Below, piece by piece: positions 11,801 through 21,269 of a stretch of DNA of 64,000 bases (its first letter is position 1; the number at the start of each line of letters is the position of its first letter). The DNA is from Ciborinia camelliae (taxonomy: Eukaryota > Ascomycota > Leotiomycetes > Helotiales > Sclerotiniaceae). The DNA lies in NCBI GenBank assembly GCA_025890175.1, contig JANPYM010000009.1, positions 1,860,891-1,924,890 on the forward strand, read 5' to 3'. The notes under the pieces were generated by a model. It was not told where the DNA came from, did not search any database, and saw only the letters and a program-made list of their open reading frames with translations. The position numbers and the translations under genes were made by a program.

Positions 11801-12685
11801 ATGTCTAACAGCGTCGAGCCTACCCAATTCACCAACACTACCAACAACAAAGTTGTTTCTTTCACTCGGCGATTCCCCAAGGATATCGAGACTATAATAT
11901 TTGAGATTTCCTGTTATCATGAACGCATTGTTCCGATCCACATGTCAGAGGCCAGAGTTGACATTGAAGGTGATGCCAACGAACCTCCTCACCCTTGGCC
12001 CTTCTTGTGTTTCCGAAGCAGTAATCCCATTCCGGCCATCATGCACGTCGATTCCAACGCACGAGAGATCGCGCTACGTCATTACAAGCTCGGCTTTGGT
12101 ATCGAGGATGTGGTATCTGAAAAGGTTAGAAAGGCGGACAAATCTGGACTGGCTCAGGGCCGCATTTATGTAAATCCAATTTCAGATATTATCTGCGCGC
12201 AACCTGGTCCCCGATGGATGCTGTTTATGAGAAAGATGAAAGATTTAAAGGCAGAGCAGCTCGCTTTGAACAATTCATCTTGGTTTGCACCTTTTGAATC
12301 ACATTTCACTCTCGCCCTCTGCCCTGTCGATGGCTCTCATAATTCTGGATGGATTGATGAAAGAAGCGAAGTCACAGCCACTTGGATTCACAATCAACCG
12401 ACGGAGCTTTATTCTGAAGTGTCTTATACGCGGGCCAATTTTACCACAGCATGGAATCGTTGGATCAAACCCCTAGAAACATTTTATTGCTGTACCGCAA
12501 TGGAAGTGGCTAGTGAAGTAACGAAAAATCTGGCTGTCGTTCAACTGCTACAGAAGGAACAAAACAATATAGCCGACAAGGAAGGCTATGACAGACAGAG
12601 ATTAGAAGAATGCCCAGAATGGCTTTACAACAAGCTAGATACTTGGGAGAAACCCAGGCACAAATTCTTGCTACATTGGCAGTGA
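11801..12685 (+). CDS. 2EXR domain-containing protein (copy 4, divergent)
   Basis: Intronless 294-residue paralogue of copy 3. The first 2EXR block is eroded (FTRRFPKDIETIIFEIS in place of the usual LPxEIRxxIW), but the second is well kept (PAIMHVDSNAREIALRHYKLGFG). RIYVNPISDIICAQ, MKDLKAEQLALN and the C-terminal LEECPEWLYNKLDTWEKP align by eye with copy 3. Loss of the tryptophan and leucine of the first block suggests relaxed constraint or changed function. No frame disruption. Its place 1.5 kb downstream of copy 3 on the same strand supports tandem duplication. Confidence 0.83.
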   Translation: MSNSVEPTQFTNTTNNKVVSFTRRFPKDIETIIFEISCYHERIVPIHMSEARVDIEGDANEPPHPWPFLCFRSSNPIPAIMHVDSNAREIALRHYKLGFGIEDVVSEKVRKADKSGLAQGRIYVNPISDIICAQPGPRWMLFMRKMKDLKAEQLALNNSSWFAPFESHFTLALCPVDGSHNSGWIDERSEVTATWIHNQPTELYSEVSYTRANFTTAWNRWIKPLETFYCCTAMEVASEVTKNLAVVQLLQKEQNNIADKEGYDRQRLEECPEWLYNKLDTWEKPRHKFLLHWQ

Positions 12686-14067
12686 ATTGTTTCGAGGATT
12701 TTGTTGAGGATTGTGTTGTGGGTGAGGTCAAGGGGTGAGGTCTCATATCATATGGGGTATCGGCTTTCCGGCCACATCTCATTGGTGGATATCGTCTTCT
12801 GAAATCGTCAGGGACATATGGCAAAATTCAAGATATTACTGGCTGTGGTTGATAATATGAATTACCACAGTGAAGATGATTGGGTCTAACTGATAAGTTA
12901 GAATGGAGCTTTCTTGTTACGAAGGCTGGGTATTCGTGGCATAAGGATGTTTCCATGGAAACCCATTTCAGTTCCTTATTCTCTCTACTCTTTAATGCTG
13001 GCCGGGGATAAGTTTATTGACATGCAGCTCTTAATAGCGTCAGGGGTAGCGGGCATTACAGTCTCAAAGCAAACCAAAAAATATACCATACATGACTTCA
13101 ATTTTCCTCCAAAAAACGCTTGGAATTCTGGACCTTTTCTTACTTGTTTTCATTTATAAGATATGCATTTGCACTGCATTCATGATTGTGACGTAATGCT
13201 ACTAACTTTGATAGCAGTGTGTGGTGAATAGCTGAATAGACGGTACCGACGAGAGCCCCGCGGTGAATTTATAACATGGCATTGGGTTTTGTGCGGATCA
13301 AGGCCTCCCGACACCAGTATTTAACATGGCTGTGCTTTATATCATTGTTGCGATTCGGAATCATTAATATTCGACATTAAATTGAACAACGAACCACCAA
13401 TCTTCCATTTGCATTTGAACAAAATAATAGATCTTACTCCGAGTTACCGTTTTTGTGCAACTCGCTACTCTTGTTTTTGTGATCAGTATTGTCGGTACTG
13501 AAGCTTGGATGTTTTGCAGACGGACGGTTTAAAAACAACGCATCTTTGATGCATGTCAAGGTCGGACGATGCAATATGCAGTACCACAACATACGAATTC
13601 CTCTCAGACTTCGAGCAAGACAACAAGTCGGTATATTTTGGACTTACAAACAAAATGCCGAGCCCCCAAAACTCGCTACAGCTACTAAATAGACAAACAA
13701 GCATTTAAAAGAGATTTCCAGGTTTTTTTGGCCTTTATATAGTCACTCATTACTGATCATAATTGTTATTCTTACCACCAACACACTACCGATATCCTTT
13801 ATGTTATCGAAGCTTCTCAGGCGAGATTGATTCTACCCGTTGAGTCCGTTGAAAGTGCGTCGATTGCAATAAATGTAAGTGATAACTGACAATTTGATTG
13901 GATGTCCAAGCGGATAGCCGTTTCACGGGTGTAACGTCCTCCTATATCTAAATTATCACGCCAAGGAGAGAGAAGGTTGCACCTTTTTAGGTACTTTTTT
14001 CATAAAATCGGGGTTGCCGCATAAGGGAAACACAAAAGACTTGTTAAAGTAGTAAGCTTCGCCCAAA
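12686..14067. other. Intergenic region
   Basis: No supportable gene. Short frames (12914-13159, 13489-13692) lack recognisable sequence. It separates the fourth 2EXR gene from a decayed membrane-protein gene. Confidence 0.55.
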
Positions 14068-15166
14068 ATGCTTTCAGTGTCCACATTGTTGACCACTTTG
14101 GTCTTGTGCAACCTTACGAAAGCCGAGTCAGTCAATTCAAGGAGCCGTACAATGAACAAAATATCGAGCCTAGGCAATGTCAAATCATCAATTTCCCATC
14201 CGCTGACTCAAGCTCCTGGTCCCACTCATCGCCAAGGGGCCGAAAGACGTGTTTGTGGATTTTATAATCGGAATAGCAGTTCTCCCATAATAATGACAAT
14301 CGATTCGACTTGCACAACGGATTATACCGTTGGAATTTGAGGCTCGTGTATCTATAGTGGTAACATTCCAGTTTGTTCACTCTATGGTGCTTATGTAGAC
14401 CAAGCAGGATGCAGTGATCCTTGGAGCTCTAATGCCAATGCCAATGCCCATGAGGATGTCTTCACCAATACTCTTTCTTGGTACATACAACAAAGCCTCT
14501 CAAGTCATGCAAAGTTCTGGTAGTGCTAACATTCTGTATTTATAGCTTCACAGACTACTGTCAGATCTATTTACTTTCGGATCATGCAAGCCCTAGTCTT
14601 GGCATCCAGAATTCATGTACTTGCAACATTACCTCGAAAATTTCGCCGGTACTTGTTCTCGTATCACCACTAGAAACTCCAGTTAACTTGGTAGTTACCA
14701 CGATAACCCCCTTCAACTTACTGGCTACAACATCGATAAATTCACAAATAATAGCACTTTCTCCTGCATCTACTCCTCAATCAGTTGCAATTCATTCTGT
14801 CACCTCAACACCAATTTCCGGTACAACATCAATTGCATTTCAAGTAACGGTCACTGTTTCATCAAATCAGCAAATCACTTCCACCGATAGCCATACCGGT
14901 GCAATAGTCGGACGTTCAATAGTTGCAATGCATCAGTTACGTGTATAGGGTTTGGAATATGGCTACTCAGGAGACACAGAAAGAATCGTAATGAAATCTA
15001 AACAACAGGAATTGGCTCCTCATCTGATGGAGTCAAAGATACCAATAATCATGTGCATGAGCTGATGGAAAAGAGCGGAAATACGCCTGAGATTGGTGGG
15101 GTTATGACAATGGCGGAGGTAGATAGACTCAGGATAGAAAGACCTCCTATTGAGATGGAGTCTTAA
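14068..15166 (+). pseudogene. Decayed Ser/Thr-rich single-pass membrane protein gene
   Basis: Fragments of one ancestral protein can be read in order but in different frames. The N-terminus is a signal-peptide-like MLSVSTLLTTLVLCNLTKAES. A Cys-containing ectodomain piece (RRVCGFYNRNSSSPII) ends in a TGA at 14338, and the same frame continues after it with GSCIYSGNIPVCSLYGA. A probable intron follows (GTACAT about 14479 to TTATAG about 14544). A Ser/Thr-rich stalk runs from about 14650 to 14900 to GAIVGRS, where the frame breaks. The membrane stop-transfer sequence IGFGIWLLRRHRKNRNEI appears in the next frame, followed by a stop, and an acidic tail ending RPPIEMES closes at 15166. This architecture is typical of fungal Mid2/WSC-like surface proteins of unknown role. 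At least one nonsense and two frame breaks mean it is not functional as assembled; sequencing error at several sites is a less likely alternative. Confidence 0.72.
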
Positions 15167-15575
15167 GGATTTTGTGACTGGAAGATTTAAGGCATGGTAA
15201 CATATATGATAATACAATCAAATCTCATGTCTTGGTCCATATATGCCTCGGAGTTTTGGGTGGAAAGCCTTTCACGTTCATAAGAAGACTTTGGTATTTC
15301 AGATTCTGGCTTATCTCGATTCGTGACACTAAAATATGCCAGGATTGGAATTGTAACATGGCGATGAACTTGCGATACCCGATAATCTTGAAGGTATTTC
15401 ATTAAATGTCTTCCGTTATCGAATTTGGCATTCTTATGTAGCTTTGTTGAGACTCAAAACGCCTTGATTCTCAAAACAATGCATTCTTCTCAGGCGTCAT
15501 AGTGCCTCGAAACTTTCACCTTGTGAGATCTATAGTACGCTTCTTTGTGTCAATTTCGTTGGAAAATAATTTACC

Positions 15576-16289
15576 ATGTCGAATAACATCCCTTTAGTAG
15601 CCATCACAGCTGATGCAAAAGCGACTGCGACTTTGGATTTGAGGGTGCTTAAGACTATCACTCCATCGGTGTTTATCTTATTGGATGGATCCTCCCTCCA
15701 GGCTGTGGTTCCAGCCATGACACCTTCATCAATCTCTATGCCAACAACGATGGCATCTAGAGCTAGTAGTCAGGAGATAATCACTGGAAGGGAGTCAATT
15801 TCATTCAATACATCTATAACTGCCATCGAGGGATTATCTTCCGCATCTGGAACATTATCTACAGATCTTTACTCTCTGGCCTCGATGTTGTCTCAATCCC
15901 CACCTCAACAAACGTCTCCTCCAAAGCTCATCAAAAAATCTCACAAGCATATGGCAGCGACTGTCGCAAGTACTTTGGGAGGATTCAGCTTCTTGTGCGC
16001 ACTTCTCGCAGGGCTCTACTTCTTTTTCCGAAGATGCCGACGCAGGCTTCGAACATCGGATGATTCAAATGAACAGGGAAGCGCCGATCTGAGCCTTCCA
16101 GAAAAAGACGATGGGAAAGATCCTGTACGTGAAATGATGGGAGAAAGCAAGTTTGGAACTCCTCGACTAGAGATTGAAGGAAACTGCATTTCAGAACTCG
16201 AAGAAGGGAGTGGTGGAAATAGTCAGGAACCATTTGAGCTTTCATGTTCAATTTATCAAAAACATTCACGAGAACCATTACAAAAATAA
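15576..16289 (+). CDS. Ser/Thr-rich single-pass membrane protein
   Basis: A 237-residue protein with a Ser/Thr/Ala/Pro-rich N-terminal half and one hydrophobic segment (about residues 127-151, MAATVASTLGGFSFLCALLAG). A basic stop-transfer run follows (RRCRRRLR), then a mostly acidic cytoplasmic tail. It has no cleavable signal peptide, so the membrane span may act as signal-anchor; alternatively a 5' exon was lost, since a broken gene of similar architecture lies immediately upstream. Not a family I can name. The layout resembles fungal cell-surface sensors or adhesion-like proteins. It could itself be a truncated pseudogene. Confidence 0.55.
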   Translation: MSNNIPLVAITADAKATATLDLRVLKTITPSVFILLDGSSLQAVVPAMTPSSISMPTTMASRASSQEIITGRESISFNTSITAIEGLSSASGTLSTDLYSLASMLSQSPPQQTSPPKLIKKSHKHMAATVASTLGGFSFLCALLAGLYFFFRRCRRRLRTSDDSNEQGSADLSLPEKDDGKDPVREMMGESKFGTPRLEIEGNCISELEEGSGGNSQEPFELSCSIYQKHSREPLQK

Positions 16290-18219
16290 GATTAAATTGT
16301 CACAACCTTTTCAGAGGTAAATTGGATAAATGGGAGTCGGTTTGGTAAGCTTGCCGACTTGGCATGAAATGCGGGAGTCGAAGAGTTGGATTAGCTGGTT
16401 TTTTGTTACTTTCCTCGTATACTTTTGTTCGGCACTTTTTGGCGGATGATCCGAGACCAATTCACAATTACATTCCCTTGTATGCTGCTACATGGAGAAA
16501 ATATTCAACATCATTACTATAATTAGTTTGATCATCAATCTTCCCGTAGGCTTTAGATAATAATGAATGTAGAGTTCCGAGGATGTTTGTCCACCACAAC
16601 AGTTTAACCCCCTTTTTTCTCCCAGATTGATATTCGGAATCCATGAAACCTGGAAGCCATGAAGATTAGTGGCTGTTCCTCAAAAGCTGCATGACAAGAG
16701 ATGTGTGACACGGGTACTGGATCCTCATGGCACTGCATCGACAGTTAAGATGTGTCAGAACAGGTTTTCTTCCTTATCCTGCGGCATTAATCCATAACAT
16801 AACTAGACACCTTCTACACCAGCAGCGAAGAAATTGCAAATACTCTTCCTTTCAAAGATGGATACTACTAGTCCTTAAATATCAGTATTAAGCATACATC
16901 CCCAGAGTCCCCACAAAACCATATTTGGACCTCGCTTGCCGCTCTCTAATATATATATCCAAGTATGAGCAAACTACATTACCGAACATCTCTCGTAGCG
17001 CAATGGTAACAACCTAGGCTTGAGTTCCATTTATAGTACAGTGGTATCTCGTAAAAGAGATGGGTCGGTACAGTCATTCTTCGGAAGGTGATTGGGAGAC
17101 TAAGTCACCTTCGGGTGGCCGAAATTTTGCTGGTTTGGTGGAACAGTTTCTTTTATTTTTTGGGAGTGCTTTCTTTTTTGAGAGGGCTTTTTGTGGGGAA
17201 AGGGATAATAGTGGAAAGACAAACTAGCTCCCGCAAACTTACACGAGCCCATAACGATGATAGGCTCGATCGCGACACTTTTATCCAGCAGCAGTGCTCA
17301 AAAATCTATGAGTCTGCGTACATCTCCTTAGGTGGAAACTTCAACCTCTTTTTACTGGTCAATCGACGCGACCCAGACACCTGCCTGTTCAATATCGCCT
17401 ACGCATTATTGATACATAGGGACTACTAGCTACAATATTCATCAGTCTTGAAGAATAAAAGTACACATCAGTTAAGAAACCTTCATCACAACTTTCAAAG
17501 TATGCCGTGAATTAAAGATGAAATTAGATATAGAACTTCAGCCTCTTCCTCTGTTTTAGGCAGGTTTTGAGTAGACCGCAAAAACTACTTATGATCCAAG
17601 TCCAAGGGCTTTCCAGATCGCCATTACATGTAAAGGTATTCCAAAATCCCATTTTAGTTTACATCTATGGCGCCTCATATCCTCTACTTATAAAATCAAA
17701 AGATTCCCTCATTCAATTCATTTCATTCCAACCCAAAGAGTTTCCAAAAGAAGTGGAACTCCAAGCCAAAGCAGGGTACCCTTCTGCGTCCCAAGCAACA
17801 AACTCATATCTGATCATACCTCTTCATGGGTAAATGCAATGTTAAACAGAAACTATGATTAGATTACTAGTAAACGTAGGATAAAATGGATTCAATCCGC
17901 GTGCTTGAGATGATAGAATACTGTGTGGATGGGAGGACATTGTTAACGGTTCACCTTCGATTTAGAAAACAAGTATAGGCTTATTTAATACCAATCGATT
18001 CAACGAATATTGCCCAGGTGGTTATTTGGTGGCTCAGGAATATTCTTGCCCACTTAAATATCTGGAGATCGGAAAGCTGCATTAAGCGAAATTGAGATTC
18101 TTTTCCCAACAACATTCGGCTTTAGTCCCCAACCTTCTTTCTTTTTTAATTCAACCTCTTAACAAAGGTCAGTTCAATAAGATCCACAGATACCGGTTGG
18201 ATTTACCTAATTGTAACAG
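16290..18219. other. Intergenic region
   Basis: Nothing I can defend as a gene. Frames at 17088-17429 (113 codons) and 17567-17833 (88 codons) have no recognised motif or plausible leader. The sequence near 16990-17060 looks faintly like a tRNA 5' half but does not fold as one (see rejected items). Confidence 0.5.
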
Positions 18220-19197
18220 ATGGCGACCGAATTGACAAGCGTGGTCGCTTATACTGATGGTAATGAAGTCATAGCAATTTATACCGCTACATCAGGATAT
18301 ACATTTATATCGAGTGTTATAGGCACTGGAGGTCTCCCATCTGAGATACATATTACAGCCGAGGCGTCAATATCGAAAACAGAAACAAGTTCAATCTTCG
18401 TAACGATCACCACCACCGTACCATCTGCCACTCTAACAAGGTCAAGCCCAACCTTGACCTCCACCGAGGACACGACGGCCATTGCTCTGAGTTCAATTGC
18501 TAGTTACAATTCCATTCAGGCGACTGCGACAGATCCGTATATAAAGAGTCGTTTGAGTTTTGCGATTAGTCAATTCAGTAGTTGGGCAAGTTTGAGCGAT
18601 GGCTATACCACGACTGGTAGCGGAAGTGGAAGAGTAATGAGTCGTACTAGAAGTGGAAATGAGGATACGCCTACGACGACTGCCTCGGGGACCCGTCCAT
18701 CAGGAACTTTATCAACCCTCTCACCCCCAGAACAAACCGCCTTAGACCAGGAAATCAAACATGGCAATCGCCAGCTAATTGTACACGAGGTGCTTGGTTG
18801 GTTTTTTGGTCTTGCAATTTTCTTACTTGCAATTTGGTTGGTCAGCCATTACTTTGTGCGACTGCGCCGTCGGCGAAAAGGAAGGAACGCCCCACTACTT
18901 ACCGAATACGTCTCCCCCAACTTAGGTTCTTTCAACGGTTTGATGGCTGAGATGGGCCGGGAAAATAGTTCTGAGAATCACGAGAGTAGGGCTGAAGGAC
19001 TTCAGAGAGTTCCGAGGGTTCCGAGGAGTCAAAGTAATCTGCACGAAGCAGCGTTGCCCGAAGGAATTGCGGAGCTACCTGGTTATGGTCCAGAGATCGA
19101 ACCGACCAAGGACTGTGCTGGTCTACATGAGGAAGGGGTGGTGGATTCGGCGAAAATTGATTGCGCGATGAGAGAGAAGGGATTGAAGATTCACTGA
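18220..19197 (+). CDS. Ser/Thr-rich single-pass membrane protein
   Basis: An intronless 325-residue protein. Residues 1-185 are a Ser/Thr-rich, probably O-glycosylated ectodomain beginning MATELTSVVAYTDGNEVIAI, without a cleavable signal peptide. A membrane span at about 191-212 (VLGWFFGLAIFLLAIWLVSH) is followed by a strongly basic RLRRRRKGR stop-transfer sequence and an acidic, Pro-containing cytoplasmic tail (LPEGIAELPGYGPEIEP). The same plan is seen in the protein at 15576. Short-ectodomain, single-span proteins of this type are common in Leotiomycete genomes and have no assigned function. An intact reading frame and CA-rich leader support it as real. Confidence 0.68.
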   Translation: MATELTSVVAYTDGNEVIAIYTATSGYTFISSVIGTGGLPSEIHITAEASISKTETSSIFVTITTTVPSATLTRSSPTLTSTEDTTAIALSSIASYNSIQATATDPYIKSRLSFAISQFSSWASLSDGYTTTGSGSGRVMSRTRSGNEDTPTTTASGTRPSGTLSTLSPPEQTALDQEIKHGNRQLIVHEVLGWFFGLAIFLLAIWLVSHYFVRLRRRRKGRNAPLLTEYVSPNLGSFNGLMAEMGRENSSENHESRAEGLQRVPRVPRSQSNLHEAALPEGIAELPGYGPEIEPTKDCAGLHEEGVVDSAKIDCAMREKGLKIH

Positions 19198-20090
19198 AAA
19201 TCGGTTCCGAGATGTAACAGAAACGGTCCTGTTGATGACTTTTGAAAATTGATTTGCAGGCATCAAAAGGTTGAGGGTTATAGAATTAGCATATGAAGTC
19301 TTCGTAAGTATCTACAGATTCACTTTCGATATTCTCTCGATCTAGTTCGAGGTTTTGCTAACATTCAGAGTTCAGGGAGAAATAATGAATATTACAGGCG
19401 CTTCAACGAGTGTACTAGATGCCTTGGCTCCCTATCCTTCTTTCAAATGCTTATCATGATTCTCCTGAGCGACATGCAAACACTTGAATTGGCAAGTGGA
19501 CGCAGTGGTGCCATGAAGCTCTTGCTTTAGCCCCTAGAATAGAGAACTTATAATCGGTAGAGCTTAAATTTCAGTCTATTTGGTGTCAATACGGAGACTT
19601 TGTTTGTTTTACTAATGAGTTCGAGGTACATATTGAAGATAGATCCTCAAGTCAGGGTCCTAACAAGCTCTTCTCTTACTAAATCAAGAATAAATTGACA
19701 TTTCAGAACTAGCTGCATTGGGATAAACTGGAATGCATGTCAATAACTATATTATTTCGTTTGAAACGCAAATAGTGAAATATTTTCCGATTCATTGTAT
19801 GATATGAAGTTTCCTTCCTCTAAACTAGCCTAAAGCACGATATGTCGAATCTAGCCTAGACTGCATGATAACGAGTAGACCAACGCCTTGGTTATAAAAC
19901 TCCACATTTCTGATCTGACCAGAAAGGAGTTTTCTATTTCGTGTGACCATTCTTCTTCCAACATGCTAGCCACCACATTCTATCGTTCTAGAACATGACC
20001 ATCATGAATATTCTGTCAACACCGGCCATCCTACATATTCTCTAAACCACCTAGAAACTTTCCACTGCTTACTCGTAGTACTGAAGCGTC
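19198..20090. other. Intergenic region between convergent genes
   Basis: Lies between the 3' ends of the plus-strand membrane protein and the minus-strand 2EXR gene. No gene or repeat recognised. Confidence 0.6.
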
Positions 20091-21269
20091 TCAAATGCGT
20101 ACACCATCTCTCATCAATCCAACAACCCTGATCTTTGGACCGCCCAATCGTCCTATCTTAGCAGCTTTCATCGATTGTTCTGGATAATTTTTCAATAAAT
20201 GCTCGTCAATTTTGTCGCAACGTTCAATGAACTCTCCCAGATATCTTTCATACCATACACGAGCTTCATCTTTCTTCAACTCCATCAGATCCAAGTGACC
20301 AGAGGATTTGCGATCAAATAGACCGTCATCAAGTCTAACGACGAAGAGCAGTTCCTCGATGTTGGAAGCAATGTCTTGGACCAGCTGGCGAATATAATGA
20401 ATTAGAATATTGGAAATATCACTGATATTAAAAGCAATGCTGTGTGCGGATTTCAAGACGCCCTCCATACAGTTACTAATATATGGCATTCTCCCTGGCG
20501 TAGCCGAGGTAGCTCCAAGATGATATTTATCGTAATATATCGTATCTGCTTTCAGGTTTGCATGGACGACGAGCTCTTCAAGACTAACCCCACTGGGTTG
20601 AGATCCAGTTCTCAAGAAGTTGAAAAGATCACTGGCCAATATATGTGTGCCGAAATAACGCTTGTAAAATTTCAAAGTTTCAGCCCGGGATTCATGGTTG
20701 ATTTGTAAAACTTTGGCGGCAGCGCTTGTGGTTTGTATAGTGATTGAGCTTATCGCGCCCGCGTTACAAATTGTCTGCTCGTTGACTGCAACAACACGAG
20801 GCGTGAAGGCTATCATTCTCCAGATTTTAAGACGTATTTCGGGCGCAAGGCGTGGAAAACAAGTAAAGGTCTCGAGTTTCCTGCTGTTGCTCATGTTCAA
20901 AGAGATCGAAGACTGTTGTTGATTTGCAGGGGTCAAAGAAGTATTGATAGATGGAGCACGATCGAAGAAGTCATCTTTGGTCATCTTATAATCCACCCCA
21001 TCATGCCATGACAAATCGGCGATTTGATGTTCTCTGGTGTAAACATCGGGTCGACGGCAGATCCTTTCCAGGTCGGATTGATCAGCATATTGCGGGATAG
21101 ACGTGGAATTATTATGGACTCTGAATCTGGTTATATTTCTGAGGTCGTATTGTAGATTAGCTTGTGTAAACGTGATAGCAGTCTCTTCTTCGGTAGCCAC
21201 AGTGTCATCTCCGAGACGTGCGAGGAAGTTGTTCACGTTGTACTTGCGAACTATGCCGTCGTTATTCAT
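20091..21269 (-). CDS. 2EXR domain-containing protein (copy 5)
   Basis: Intronless minus-strand 2EXR-family protein, 392 residues from the ATG at 21269 (MNNDGIVRKYNVNNF). The frame is open for a further 47 codons upstream to 21410, but that part is Ser/Leu/Thr low complexity and looks like leader. After a long N-terminal extension of about 130 residues, the first block reads FTCFPRLAPEIRLKIWRMI and the second AKVLQINHESRAETLKFYKRYFG. It lacks the WLY element shared by copies 2-4 and lies on the opposite strand, so it is a more distant paralogue. No export or membrane signals. Function unknown. Confidence 0.86.
   Translation of the reverse strand: MNNDGIVRKYNVNNFLARLGDDTVATEEETAITFTQANLQYDLRNITRFRVHNNSTSIPQYADQSDLERICRRPDVYTREHQIADLSWHDGVDYKMTKDDFFDRAPSINTSLTPANQQQSSISLNMSNSRKLETFTCFPRLAPEIRLKIWRMIAFTPRVVAVNEQTICNAGAISSITIQTTSAAAKVLQINHESRAETLKFYKRYFGTHILASDLFNFLRTGSQPSGVSLEELVVHANLKADTIYYDKYHLGATSATPGRMPYISNCMEGVLKSAHSIAFNISDISNILIHYIRQLVQDIASNIEELLFVVRLDDGLFDRKSSGHLDLMELKKDEARVWYERYLGEFIERCDKIDEHLLKNYPEQSMKAAKIGRLGGPKIRVVGLMRDGVRI

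Noticed and set aside
16985..17060. tRNA-like sequence (CTCGTAGCGCAATGGTAAC)
   Set aside because: It resembles a D-arm, but I find no matching anticodon stem, T-arm or acceptor stem.
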